From Methylobacter sp. S3L5C (lineage in GTDB: Bacteria > Pseudomonadota > Gammaproteobacteria > Methylococcales > Methylomonadaceae), in assembly GCF_022788635.1 (NCBI RefSeq), contig NZ_CP076024.1:4627503-4691502 (forward strand): 64,000 nucleotides of DNA, written 5' to 3'. Made by a program: the position numbers and the translations under genes. The notes under the pieces were generated by a model, which was given only the letters and a program-made list of their open reading frames with translations, searched no databases and was not told the DNA's origin. The stretch's first letter is position 1; every line of letters starts with the position of its first letter. Shown one piece after another: positions 8,716 to 18,103 of this stretch.

Positions 8716-9330
8716 ATGACTAAAAAACCAACGATTACACAAATAAAGGAAGCTCTTACGCGCAGGGATGCGCCCCTATTTACTGGTGAGTTAAACCTCA
8801 CCTTGGTAGGTATTCGGGCAACTGATACCAACACCAATACGTTTAATGATTTGCTCTGTGTACTTTACGATGATGCTGCAGGAAAACTGCAAATGCAGAC
8901 GTTTCCAATCACTACGGATCCCGGTCGTAAATATCTGCAAAAACCGATTAATGTCGATGGGACGGCTATTTTAAAACCGGGGCATTATAAAAGTTGTTGG
9001 CAGATTGGTGCGCACCAGGGTAAATATCGCGCATTGGTTCAACGTGGTTTGATGACAGTTTATCGTGACCGCAACAAAGACAATCTGTTAGACCTACAGC
9101 ATGAGCAAAGCGGCTATTTTGGTATTAACTTACACAAAGCCCGGTTATCTGGATATAGCTTGACCACGGATGTTGTTTCAGCGGGTTGCCAGGTGTTTGC
9201 TGACAGCAAAGACTTTGATACCGTTATGGCACTGGTACAACAATCAGCGGCAAAATATGGCAGTCGGTTCAGTTATACGCTATTGGATGAGGCCGACTTA
9301 TGTGTACCGATAAAAACCAAAGCCGCTTAA
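8716..9330 (+). CDS. Probable endolysin, L,D-transpeptidase (YkuD)-like phage protein
   Basis: A 204-residue protein at the head of the lysis cassette. Residues about 130-165 hold GYFGINLHKA followed by SAGCQVFAD, which fits the YkuD-type His and SxGC pattern with a catalytic Cys. The upstream part (TTDPGRKYL, GTAILKPGHY, KYRALVQR, VYRDRNKDN) is also typical of a phage protein type I associate with this fold. Its position just before a PLA2-like protein and a holin supports a role in peptidoglycan attack at lysis. No signal peptide is seen, so release would depend on the holin. AAGGATAAG lies before the ATG. The exact chemistry (peptidase or transpeptidase) is inference. Confidence 0.6.
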   Translation: MTKKPTITQIKEALTRRDAPLFTGELNLTLVGIRATDTNTNTFNDLLCVLYDDAAGKLQMQTFPITTDPGRKYLQKPINVDGTAILKPGHYKSCWQIGAHQGKYRALVQRGLMTVYRDRNKDNLLDLQHEQSGYFGINLHKARLSGYSLTTDVVSAGCQVFADSKDFDTVMALVQQSAAKYGSRFSYTLLDEADLCVPIKTKAA

Positions 9331-9671
9331 TCAGCAGTTGGGCTTATAAAAATATCAGCGTTGAGGAAAAGGCACTTATCTGTAATGGTGCCGGGGCGGC
9401 AGGATACTGGATTAATTGTTTTATACCTAACGCCTTATATGGTCTGGATTGTGTCGAGGCCTTCAATATTCACGATTATGATTATGAGGTTGGCGTTAGT
9501 TTGGCAGATAAAGACCGGGCTGATAATAATCTGTTAACCAATTTGTTAATGCTGATTAATGAAAGGGGCGGCTGGTTAAAATGGTTACGGACTAACCGCG
9601 CATTAAAATATTACCAGGCTGTTAACGAGTTTGGTAAGCACGCTTTTTATTATGGTAAAACCAATGCATGA
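9300..9671 (+). CDS. Phage protein with PLA2-like His-Asp motif, lysis cassette
   Basis: A 123-residue protein that overlaps the endolysin gene by 31 bases and the holin gene by 8. It has CNGAGAAGYW near residue 28 and EAFNIHDYDYEVG near residue 60, followed by DKDRADNNLLTNLL. The HDxxY arrangement after a Cys/Gly loop recalls secreted phospholipase A2-like proteins, and similar small proteins occur beside phage lysis genes. I do not know a proven function. A membrane-lipid role at lysis is inference. Several Trp and Tyr residues mark the C-terminus (WLKWLR, ALKYYQAV). Confidence 0.55.
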   Translation: MCTDKNQSRLISSWAYKNISVEEKALICNGAGAAGYWINCFIPNALYGLDCVEAFNIHDYDYEVGVSLADKDRADNNLLTNLLMLINERGGWLKWLRTNRALKYYQAVNEFGKHAFYYGKTNA

Positions 9672-9858
9672 GCAGATTGATTATTTTTTACGGTTATTGA
9701 GTGGCTTTATTTATACACTCACAGGCGGGTTATTTATTAATAACTGGATGGATTTATTGGATCACCATGCCGGGGCATTCGGGGTAATTATTGCTGCATT
9801 TACTGCATTGATTAACTTTTTGTTTCAGTTAATCAATCGTTGCAAAAAACAATCTTAA
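9664..9858 (+). CDS. Probable holin, two transmembrane segments
   Basis: A 64-residue hydrophobic protein with two likely membrane helices (about residues 9-28 and 34-56) and a short basic tail RCKKQS. I start it at the ATG at 9664, which overlaps the preceding gene (ATGCATGA); the frame opens further upstream at 9631, inside the preceding gene. Small size, two helices, a basic C-terminus and the position after the endolysin-like gene fit a class II holin, which would form membrane lesions that free the endolysin. Confidence 0.65.
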   Translation: MHEQIDYFLRLLSGFIYTLTGGLFINNWMDLLDHHAGAFGVIIAAFTALINFLFQLINRCKKQS

Positions 9859-9887
9859 ATTTTTTTAAACATAACCAGGGGAAGAGC

Positions 9888-10208
9888 ATGAGTAATACAA
9901 CAACAGTCACTATCGGCGATGATGAACTAACCTTTGCTGTCAGTAACGGCGACTTCAATCAATTTCTAAACGAGCAGCAACCCAATAATAAAGTTTCTCC
10001 AGCTTATAATTTTTTGCAACGCACAGTGATTGATGCCGACAAGGACAAGTTTAAAAAGCTGGTACTTACCGATAACGTACCCAATGGCCCTATGGTTATG
10101 CAAATAGCCGGGGTATTGGCAATTGAAAACGGCGCAGGTATTGAAATCACTGTAAAAAAGTCGAACAGCTTAGCCTTGCCATTGAGCAAAACGGCTATAG
10201 CCAGTTAA
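9888..10208 (+). CDS. Tail assembly chaperone, short (0-frame) form
   Basis: A 106-residue protein upstream of the tape measure gene, the usual place of the tail assembly chaperone that coats the tape measure protein during tail assembly. AGGGGAAG lies before the ATG. An A AAA AAG slippery heptamer near the 3' end lets part of the ribosomes shift to the -1 frame and make a longer form ending at 10348. P2 (E/E+E') and lambda (G/GT) make paired chaperones this way. The family match itself is weak; position plus the frameshift window carry the call. Confidence 0.72.
   Translation: MSNTTTVTIGDDELTFAVSNGDFNQFLNEQQPNNKVSPAYNFLQRTVIDADKDKFKKLVLTDNVPNGPMVMQIAGVLAIENGAGIEITVKKSNSLALPLSKTAIAS
10154..10160 (+). 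other. -1 ribosomal frameshift site (A AAA AAG) of the tail assembly chaperone
   Basis: In the frame of the upstream gene the codons read GTA AAA AAG, giving the heptamer A AAA AAG. A -1 slip continues as GTC GAA CAG and stays open for 63 codons to a TGA at 10346-10348. That stop overlaps the tape measure start (GGATGA). The fusion form spans 9888-10348 and adds a 62-residue domain containing SLAIEQNGYSQLIALTKHWL. The overlap is long, has coding character and ends exactly at the next gene, so programmed frameshifting is much more likely than chance. Confidence 0.8.
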
Positions 10209-10344
10209 TAGCACTAACCAAACACTGGTTGCCTGGGCAACCAGTGGACGAACAAACGATGGCAGAAGCACTCTGGCTTGATCAGCGGCACTGGCACAAT
10301 ACCACAGCAGCAATAACCAACGGCATCGCCACGGCATTTAACGG

Positions 10345-13215
10345 ATGAGCGCACTGAATAATTTACTGTTTCGAGTCTCTTTACTGGATGCGATGTCTGG
10401 CCCTGCGCGTACGATGATGTCCAGCATGGATACTATTACTACCCGTATTCAGGGTGGATTTACCAAGATTGGCTTTGGTGCGGCGGGTCTGGCAGCTTCA
10501 GCTTATTCACTCACTAATATTTTACAACCAGCACAGGAGATGAATAAGGCGCTAGGAACGGTGGCATCTTTAGATGTCGGAACCCAAGTACTTGACGAAC
10601 TTAATAAAACCGCTCTGAAATTTAGCGTTAAATATGGTGAGTCTGCCTCCGAATTTGTCAGCTCTTCCTATGCTATCCAGTCGGCAATCGCGGGATTATC
10701 AGGTAATGAGCTTCCCGCCTTTACCAATGCCTCATCAATACTGGCAAAAGCTACAACAGCTGATATGGGTACGATCACCAATTATGTAGGAACTATGTAT
10801 GGAGTATTTAAAGATTCTGCTGATGGCATGGGAAAATCTAAATGGATTGAGCAGTTAGCCGGACAAACTGCATTGGCGGTAAAGATTTTTAAAACTACTG
10901 GACAAGGTATGTCAGAGGCATTTGCTGGGCTAAGTGGAGCTAGTTCTGCCCCCATGGCGGAACAGCTTGCTGTCCTAGGTCAACTACAAGCGGTAAAACA
11001 TGGTAGCGAGGCAGGGACTCTATATAAAACATTCCTTGCTGGTGTAGGTAAATCTCAGAAAGAATTGGGGCTTAATTTTACTGATACCGCTGGGCATCTA
11101 TTACCCATGGTAGATATTATGACTAAGATAACGGGCAAGTTTAGTGATTTGAAAGACGACTCAACACGGCAACTACTGACAAAGGCATTGGGCGGAACAG
11201 AAGCAATGGCGTTGGTTGATATACTGGCAAAGGATATCGGGGGACTAAAAACCAATATTTCAGAAATAGGCAAGCAAACGGGCATGCAAAAAGCCATAGA
11301 CATGGCCAATGCTATGATTCAACCCTGGGAACGAGCCAGTAAAGTCGTTGATGCACTAACTATTATGCTTGGACAACGGCTTTTGGTAGTGATGACACCC
11401 GTTTATAACTGGATTACGTCGATCGGCGAAAAGCTAATGCGTTGGGGCGAATTATTTCCAAATATTTCTAATTACATCGGTTATGCGGTGCTGGCAGTTA
11501 TCGGTATTACCGCCGCATTATCAGTATTATCGATTGTGATGGGCTTGGGTACTGTCGTTGCCTCTGGTTTTGCATTAGTGATGGCGATTATAAGCAGTCC
11601 GATTACCTTGGCAATAGTTGCAATCGGTGCTATTGGCTATGCCATTTATAGGTTGATGGACATCTGGGCGCAATGGACGTATGGAATGAGCATATTTGAG
11701 ACTATGGCCGCTGGTTATGAGGCAGCAAAGATGGGGGTATTATCCATGGTTCAAAGTACGATTGCCGGATGGGAGTCGTTAACAGGCTGGTGGCTGGGCT
11801 TTAAAGGCTTTATGAGTACGCTTAATCCCTTGGATGCCATAGGTTCATCGGCACTGGTTCAAAGTGCCATTGCCGGATGGGAGTCATTAACAGGCTGGTG
11901 GCTTGGCTTCAAAGATTTCATGAGTTCGCTAAATCCCTTGGATGCCATAGTCTCATCGGCATTGGTCAAAAGTGCCATTGCCGGATGGCAGTCGTTAACA
12001 GGCTGGTGGCTGGGCTTCAAAGATTTTATGAGTTCGCTAAATCCCTTGGATGCCATAGTCTCATCGGCATTGATTCAAAGTGCCATTGCCGGATGGCAGT
12101 CGTTAATAGGTTGGTGGCTGGGCTTTAAAGGCTTTATGCGTACGCTTAATCCTTTGGATGCCATAGGCTCATTTACATTGATCCAAAGTGCGATTGCCGG
12201 ATGGGAGCTGTTAAAAGGCTGGTGGCTGGGCTTTAAAGGCTTTATGAGTTCGCTTAATCCTTTGGATGCCATAGGCTCATCGGCACTGGTTCAAAGTACG
12301 ATTGCCGGATGGGAGTCATTAACTGGCTGGTGGCTTGGCTTTAAAGGCTTTATGAGTTCGCTTAATCCCTTGGATGCCATAGGTTCATCGGCACTGGTTC
12401 AAAGTGCGATTGCTGGATGGGAGTCGTTAACAGGCTGGTGGCTTGGCTTTAAAGGCTTTATGAGTACGCTTAATCCCTTGGATGCCATAGGTTCATTTAC
12501 TTTGGTCCAAAGTGCGATTGCTGGATGGGAGCTGTTAAAAGGCTGGTGGCTGAGCTTTAAAGATTTTATGAGTACGCTTAATCCCTTGGATGCCATAGGT
12601 TCATCGGCACTGGTTCAAAGCGCGATTGCTGGATGGGAGTCGTTAACAGGCTGGTGGCTTGGCTTTAAAGGCTTTATGAGTTCGCTTAATCCCTTGGATT
12701 CCATAGGTTCATCGGCACTGGTTCAAAGTGCGATTACTGGATGGGAGCTGTTAAAAGGCTGGTGGCTGAGCTTTAAAGATTTTATGAGTACGCTCAATCC
12801 GTTTACTGCAATCAGTGATGGGATTAATGGACTGATTAATAAGATCAACATGATACCTGGTATGAACATAGATCTTATTGGTGCATCAAATTCAGCAATG
12901 CAACCAGTAGCAATGACTGGAATGTCAACACCATCGGCATTAGCGGGAACTCAATCGGTTATACCATCATCGGTATTTTCAGGCACTCAATCTGCTATAC
13001 CGTCATTATCATCAATGGTCGCACAGCCTGTTACACCGCCATCATCGTTGAGCAAAAGCCAGTCGGTGAGCGTGCCCAAAGGCGGCATCATGAGCCAAAT
13101 AACGAACGCGAATAACAGCAAGTCGGTGAATGTTGGTGGTATTACTATAAATAATCCATCCAAGCCGGTAACCGGGCAATTTTTGTCAGATGAACTACAA
13201 ATGGCGGCGGGATAA
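10345..13215 (+). CDS. Tail tape measure protein with ten internal 36-residue repeats
   Basis: A 956-residue protein that sets tail length and is ejected with the DNA. Residues 1-330 resemble the P2/HP1-type tape measure core (TIM-like phage_tail region with ASEFVSSSYAIQSAIAGL and GTLYKTFLAG). Residues about 380-440 are strongly hydrophobic, likely a membrane-active part. Residues about 470-820 are ten tandem repeats, each with GWESLTGWWLGFKGFM followed by NPLDAIGSSALVQSAIA. The C-terminal part is Ser/Pro/Gln-rich. It starts in the TGA overlap of the frameshifted chaperone. The repeat block is unusual in its regularity and in the fixed Trp/Phe spacing. Confidence 0.9.
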   Translation: MSALNNLLFRVSLLDAMSGPARTMMSSMDTITTRIQGGFTKIGFGAAGLAASAYSLTNILQPAQEMNKALGTVASLDVGTQVLDELNKTALKFSVKYGESASEFVSSSYAIQSAIAGLSGNELPAFTNASSILAKATTADMGTITNYVGTMYGVFKDSADGMGKSKWIEQLAGQTALAVKIFKTTGQGMSEAFAGLSGASSAPMAEQLAVLGQLQAVKHGSEAGTLYKTFLAGVGKSQKELGLNFTDTAGHLLPMVDIMTKITGKFSDLKDDSTRQLLTKALGGTEAMALVDILAKDIGGLKTNISEIGKQTGMQKAIDMANAMIQPWERASKVVDALTIMLGQRLLVVMTPVYNWITSIGEKLMRWGELFPNISNYIGYAVLAVIGITAALSVLSIVMGLGTVVASGFALVMAIISSPITLAIVAIGAIGYAIYRLMDIWAQWTYGMSIFETMAAGYEAAKMGVLSMVQSTIAGWESLTGWWLGFKGFMSTLNPLDAIGSSALVQSAIAGWESLTGWWLGFKDFMSSLNPLDAIVSSALVKSAIAGWQSLTGWWLGFKDFMSSLNPLDAIVSSALIQSAIAGWQSLIGWWLGFKGFMRTLNPLDAIGSFTLIQSAIAGWELLKGWWLGFKGFMSSLNPLDAIGSSALVQSTIAGWESLTGWWLGFKGFMSSLNPLDAIGSSALVQSAIAGWESLTGWWLGFKGFMSTLNPLDAIGSFTLVQSAIAGWELLKGWWLSFKDFMSTLNPLDAIGSSALVQSAIAGWESLTGWWLGFKGFMSSLNPLDSIGSSALVQSAITGWELLKGWWLSFKDFMSTLNPFTAISDGINGLINKINMIPGMNIDLIGASNSAMQPVAMTGMSTPSALAGTQSVIPSSVFSGTQSAIPSLSSMVAQPVTPPSSLSKSQSVSVPKGGIMSQITNANNSKSVNVGGITINNPSKPVTGQFLSDELQMAAG
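11761..12795 (+). repeat. Tandem 108-bp repeats inside the tape measure gene (about 10 units)
   Basis: Units begin with ATTGCCGGATGG-like words at 11761, 11869, 11977, 12085, 12193, 12301, 12409, 12517, 12625 and 12733, exactly 108 bases apart, and the last unit runs into unique sequence near 12800. Each unit encodes 36 residues with conserved GWxxLxGWW and FKxFM. Two subtypes alternate (ESLTGWWLGFK and ELLKGWWLSFK or ELLKGWWLGFK), so the block probably grew by unequal exchange of one- and multi-unit segments. The period is a multiple of three, so copy changes keep the frame. Confidence 0.95.
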
Positions 13216-13217
13216 TT

Positions 13218-13538
13218 ATGGACTACATCGATCTACGCATTGCTAATAATGACTTGATACTCGATACCGGAAAAGAACCGACTCTCTTGGGTGATCGTGA
13301 CAGTATTATTCAAGACACCCAACATTTAATCAGAGATTGCGGCTTATTATCGGCATGTATTGGCGAACGCGACAACGCTAAAGTAGCACTGTTAATGCAA
13401 AGACTTGAACTAAAAATAGAAGATGATTTACGACTGGTTCCAGGAACCATAAAGATTACTAGAAATGGTGCTGAATTGTTCTTTATTAGTGCTGATACTG
13501 AAAAATACGGGACTTTTAGATTTGGAGTAGAACTATGA
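13218..13538 (+). CDS. Baseplate protein, DUF2590 family (gp25/W-like position)
   Basis: A 106-residue protein right after the tape measure gene and overlapping gene J by ATGA. It starts MDYIDLRIANNDLILD and contains DRDSIIQDTQHLIRD and GTIKITRNGAELFF, a layout I associate with DUF2590 of HP1/K139-like phages. It takes the place of the gp25/W lysozyme-like baseplate wedge protein found before J in P2. Role in the wedge is inferred from position. Confidence 0.72.
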   Translation: MDYIDLRIANNDLILDTGKEPTLLGDRDSIIQDTQHLIRDCGLLSACIGERDNAKVALLMQRLELKIEDDLRLVPGTIKITRNGAELFFISADTEKYGTFRFGVEL

Positions 13539-14707
13539 GCGTAGATTTTTACAAGATTTTAAGCGATAGCGGAATACCGACGACACAGTCAGAGTTGGAA
13601 AATGCATGGTCTGCAGAAGTAACAGCGCAAGGCAGCACCATCAGTAATGATAATGCCTATTCACCGTTCTGGCGGGTAATCACGGCCTTAATCACTAAAC
13701 CGGTGTTGTGGCTAATTGGCTTTATGGCTGGCACAGTACTACCCAATTCATTCGTACAGACTGCAACAGGTTTGTGGCTTGAACTGCTCGCCTGGGCGGT
13801 TAACCTAACACGCAAGCTACCAAGCAAGGCACAGGGCAAGATCACGTTTACCCGTGCAGACATTAATGTTGCTTATACTGTACCAGCAGGTACCATCATT
13901 CAAACCGCGTCAATTAACGGCTTTATTTACGCGATGATAACGGATTCACCTACGGCATTTTTGGCAGAACAGGTAACAGTCGATGTCAACTGCACAGCCG
14001 CCGATATCGGTGAGAGATACAACTTGGCCATGGGCTATTACAATATTTTGCCGGTCCCTATTGCCGGTATAACCAATGTGAGCAATATATCAGGATGGTT
14101 AACCTTACCTGGTACCGATACTGAGGCCGATAATGACCTACGTGACCGGGTACGCAATCAGTTTGGTACCGCATCCAACTTTCATACTGACAGCGTTTAT
14201 AAGTCGCTGATCAGTCAGTTTCCCGGTATAAAAATAGATGATATCTGGTTTGAACACGATGCGCCACGTGGACCAGGCACTGCCAATGCCTTTGTGCTGT
14301 TTGATTTTGATGCACCGGATACCCAGTACCTTCTCGACATCAATGCCTTTATTACCGATTCGGGCCATCACGGCCACGGCGATGACTTGAAAGTCTATGC
14401 TATGCCTAAAACGACGCATGCATTAACCGCACACATTTGGCATGAGTACTTTTTATCTGCAGCACAGATAGCCACGCTGCAGATCGATATTAACAATTTT
14501 ATTCGGGCGGCATTTCGTGAAAACCGCTCCTACAGCCCAACACTGACTTATCCATATAGCCGGTTTTCATTTAGCAAACTGACTCAGGAGCTGCATAAAG
14601 AGTTTGCAACTATACATAGCATCACCTTTGATCTTATCGATATTATCTCGGTGCTGAATGTACCGACGCTATCGGCGTTGACTGTCACTCTATCGGTAAC
14701 CGAATAA
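13535..14707 (+). CDS. Baseplate wedge protein, gpJ/gp47 family
   Basis: A 390-residue protein. The central region GKITFTRADINVAYTVPAGTI, then GERYNLAMGYY, LPGTDTEADNDLRDRVRNQF and SVYKSLISQFPGI, follows the baseplate J pattern (xVPaGTxvxt, E.DxxLRxRi, aGt.a.y). In P2-like phages J builds the wedge that connects hub, fibres and sheath. It overlaps both neighbours by 1-4 bases. Its length is above P2 gpJ (302) but normal for HP1-like relatives. Confidence 0.85.
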   Translation: MSVDFYKILSDSGIPTTQSELENAWSAEVTAQGSTISNDNAYSPFWRVITALITKPVLWLIGFMAGTVLPNSFVQTATGLWLELLAWAVNLTRKLPSKAQGKITFTRADINVAYTVPAGTIIQTASINGFIYAMITDSPTAFLAEQVTVDVNCTAADIGERYNLAMGYYNILPVPIAGITNVSNISGWLTLPGTDTEADNDLRDRVRNQFGTASNFHTDSVYKSLISQFPGIKIDDIWFEHDAPRGPGTANAFVLFDFDAPDTQYLLDINAFITDSGHHGHGDDLKVYAMPKTTHALTAHIWHEYFLSAAQIATLQIDINNFIRAAFRENRSYSPTLTYPYSRFSFSKLTQELHKEFATIHSITFDLIDIISVLNVPTLSALTVTLSVTE

Positions 14708-15231
14708 TGGAGCCGATTAAATTACCGTTCTGGCTGGAAGGCGTTGAGCTTTCAAAACTGCGGGATGCAGCAACCGCCTACTGGGCAATGATCACCAGCT
14801 TGTTGCAATGGCCCTTAACCCAGTTTGATGCACTGACTTGTAGTATCGGTATATTGAATTTATTAGCCTATCAGCGTGACATACAGCGTTTTAAAGACGA
14901 GCCGTTGGAGTTGTACCGTAAACGGGTTGGCTTTGCCTATATCAATGCCAAAGATGCCGGCAGCAAGGCGGGCTTTATCGCCATTTTTGCACGCCTTGGT
15001 ATCGGCTATATAGAGATACAGGAACGGGTTGATCCGGTCGATTGGGACGTAGTTCTGTTGCGTCTAAGTGACTCGCAGATATCGAACAACATAGAGTTGC
15101 TACAAAATATTGTTGAAACCTATGGCCGGACTTGTCGGCGTTATGAATTTTTAGTAATTACACCAGTGCCCGTTACCAGCCCGGCATGGGCAGTTGGGCA
15201 TGTTTACAGCTACGATGTAGCGGGGGTTTAA
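14707..15231 (+). CDS. Baseplate wedge / tail protein, gpI-like
   Basis: A 174-residue protein in the gpI slot between J and the tail fibre. ILNLLAYQRDIQRFKDEPLELYRKRVGFAY matches the tail protein I pattern (l.iLAwe..vd.w....e..kR..i..s). Its start overlaps the J stop (TAATGG). gpI completes the outer baseplate wedge to which fibres attach. Confidence 0.75.
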   Translation: MEPIKLPFWLEGVELSKLRDAATAYWAMITSLLQWPLTQFDALTCSIGILNLLAYQRDIQRFKDEPLELYRKRVGFAYINAKDAGSKAGFIAIFARLGIGYIEIQERVDPVDWDVVLLRLSDSQISNNIELLQNIVETYGRTCRRYEFLVITPVPVTSPAWAVGHVYSYDVAGV

Positions 15232-17074
15232 ATGGCATTTATTACCATAGCGGGTGAACAGCTGATTGCCTTTAAACAAGGCAATAATCAAGTTTTAAAT
15301 ATAACACACTTTGTACTCGCAAATATCTCCGGCTTGGGTGCAGAGCCGGCAAGTAGAATTGCCTCGATGCCGTTCGCCGAAAATATTGTTGATATCCAAC
15401 CAGTAACGCATCAAGGTTATGTCAATAGTAATCAGGTGGTATATTCATTAGCGCTAGATTCGACCATTGGTGATTATGATTTTAACTGGATAGGGCTGAA
15501 AGCAGTAGGCGGTGAGTTAGTCGCATGCACGCATATACCAGCACAGCAAAAGCGCAAAACTGTGGGCTCAGTACCCGGCAACAATTTAACGCGCAATTTT
15601 TTAGTAGTATTTTCTGGTATTGCAGCTACGACAGCGATTACGGTACCGGTTAATACCTGGCAGATTGATTTTACTACCAGGCTGTTGCAGATCGATGACC
15701 GGGAAAGGTTAAGCAACTTTGATATTTATGGACAGTCGGCATTTTTTGGCAACGGCTTTAAGGTTTCTCAGCAATCCGGATCAACTTATGCCATTGCAGC
15801 CGGGATTGGCTATGTGGGCGGTATTCGATGTGACAAGGCAGCGCTATCAACAATCAATGTAACGGGACTGCCAAAATCAATCTGGATTGATGCCAGCTTG
15901 CAAGGCGATATTAACGGTGTATCGCCAGTATTTAGTTTTACAGCAACAGCATCGACGTTGGCAGATTACACAGACGCCAGCGGATTTCGGCATTATCTTG
16001 CCAAAATTACAGATATTAATGCCGGTGGCGTGGTATCGGATTTACGTATAAGCAATAAAATATGGGCTGAAAAAGGCGTAAACAATGATATTACATCGTT
16101 AACAGCGCTTGGCACAGCAGTATTAGACATTGGCGCAGGACAAATACATAAAGCCATCAATGGTAATTTAGGAATCGGAGTTCCTTCGCCTTTTGAAAAA
16201 TTACATATTCCACAGGGTTCTAGATTTAGGTTCGGGATTGATTATTACGCAACATTAGGTTTTAAAACAAATTCCAATGATTTTGAAATCATATCAAACG
16301 GGGATCAGGAATACAGAGCCCAAATAGGTACAAATGATGGTACCGGAAAAATAATATTCAAAACGGCTGGAGCTACATTTGGCAGTACTGAACACATGCA
16401 AATTAGTCCGTTTGGTAATATTGGGATGGGGACTACATCGCCATCGGCAAAACTACATGTAGTAAATGATCTGACCACAAATTACGGACTTATCTCCCAA
16501 GCACCTTACGCCGGGTTGAGTGCAGGAAGTTCTGTCAACATGGCATACTTTTCTAATCCCAGGAATAACGGGAAAGCCGATGGCATACGCTTCGTAAATA
16601 GAAGGGTAACAACCGCAGCAAATACTAATGACGGCTGGATGGCCGAAACATTTAGCATGGAACGCAATGTTGACGGAGTTGGTATTCAAGGTGGAATCAC
16701 TTTTGGTAATAATACGCTAACGCTGACAACTGGTAATACTGATAGAGTTTATATTTCTCAAGCTGGTAATGTTGGTATTGGAACCTCAAATGCAGATGCA
16801 AAATTAACAGTAAACGGAGCAATACAAGTAAAATCTGGAGCAATTGACTCTGATATTACTGTCATGGGGTATTCATTTATTGGCGATGCTGATAGCGGCT
16901 TATTTTCTAGTCAGGATGGTTTTATTTCACTGGCATCTAATGGAGTTAGAGTACTAAACGTAAATTCTGGCATGGTCGGAATACGGTAATTGTCAATGTA
17001 GTTGTCGCATCGACGGTTAAATCTTACTCTGGTTTGTTTTCTGAATAATCACTTCCTTGATAGCATTTTTTTGT

Positions 17075-18103
17075 TTAGGCCTTGTCTGGGTTAAGGTGGA
17101 CTGTCTGGATTTTTCCCCAATTACGGGAGCTTCCAGTCCAGCGTTGCGGATGTTTAGCACGTGCTGCTTTGTAGACGGCTTTACGGTTATCCAGAAGCTT
17201 GTCGTCCAAGCCTTCATGACGTTGTGCTGGTGTAACAAAGCGGATAGCGCTGTGACGATGCTCATGGTTGTACCATTCCACTAAGCTTGTGACCCACTGA
17301 CGCGCTTCCGTAACATCGGCGAACGGCTTTAGCGGATAGTTAGGACGATATTTCAAGGTCTTAAACAGCGATTCTGAGTACGGATTATCGTTGCTAACCG
17401 ATGGCCGACTAAACGAAGGCATGACACCAAGCTGTTGCAAGGTCGCCAGCATAGTCGATCCCTTCATTGGGCTGCCGTTGTCAGAATGCAGGATAAGCTG
17501 TTCTGCCTGTATACCTTCACGATGACAAAGATCACGTAACAATTCGCCAGCCAAGGCGCTGTTTTCTTCTTCATATACCTGCCAACCGACGATCTTTCGG
17601 CTGAAAATATCAACAAATAGATACAGATAGAAAAACTGTCCACGGATCAGTGATGGCAGATAAGTAATGTCCCAACTGTACAGTTGATTAGGTGCTGTAG
17701 CACAGACCGCGCGCGGCTTGGTGCGTATTTGAACTGGCCGTTCGCTACGCCGATGGGTAAGCTGTTTTTCCTCGCGCAGGATGCGATAGAAGGTCGACTC
17801 AGACGCCAGATAGCTGCCTTGGTCGGCCAGTCGTGGCACGATCTGACTCGGTGGCAGATGACCAAATTCATCTGAATTGGCGAGTGTCAGCACCTCGGTG
17901 CGCTCGATTGCTGTTAGTTTGTGTGGCGGTTGATAGTCACGCAAAGGGCGTTGATCGCAGTGAATCGTCTCACCGGTCTGCCAGCGTTGCAAGGTCCGTT
18001 CGCTCAGGCCCAGCACCTCACAGGCTTTAGCTTTGCGAGCCCCCGCTGTTACCGATTCATTCAGTAAAACAATCACTTGCTTGCGCTCTTCGTGGGGAGT
18101 CAT
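17075..18103 (-). CDS. IS3-like transposase orfB, DDE integrase (copy 2)
   Basis: 342 residues, intact, with the same layout as copy 1: helix-turn-helix LGLSERTLQRWQ, integrase core with WDITYLP and LHSDNGSPMKG, and third acidic residue in NPYSESLFKTLK. Differences from copy 1 cluster near residues 3-12, 75-85 and 138-152 and in the last 35 residues. It overlaps the end of orfA by 4 bases. Both catalytic and DNA-binding motifs are complete, so function is possible. Confidence 0.88.
   Translation of the reverse strand: MTPHEERKQVIVLLNESVTAGARKAKACEVLGLSERTLQRWQTGETIHCDQRPLRDYQPPHKLTAIERTEVLTLANSDEFGHLPPSQIVPRLADQGSYLASESTFYRILREEKQLTHRRSERPVQIRTKPRAVCATAPNQLYSWDITYLPSLIRGQFFYLYLFVDIFSRKIVGWQVYEEENSALAGELLRDLCHREGIQAEQLILHSDNGSPMKGSTMLATLQQLGVMPSFSRPSVSNDNPYSESLFKTLKYRPNYPLKPFADVTEARQWVTSLVEWYNHEHRHSAIRFVTPAQRHEGLDDKLLDNRKAVYKAARAKHPQRWTGSSRNWGKIQTVHLNPDKA

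Noticed and set aside
8641-8720. 24-codon ORF before the endolysin-like gene (MKIIRILTG start)
   Set aside because: It could be a leader peptide overlapping the next start, but nothing beyond an open frame supports it.
11761-12795. 108-bp direct repeats as a CRISPR array
   Set aside because: Units are contiguous, coding, multiples of three and without spacers; they are part of the tape measure gene.
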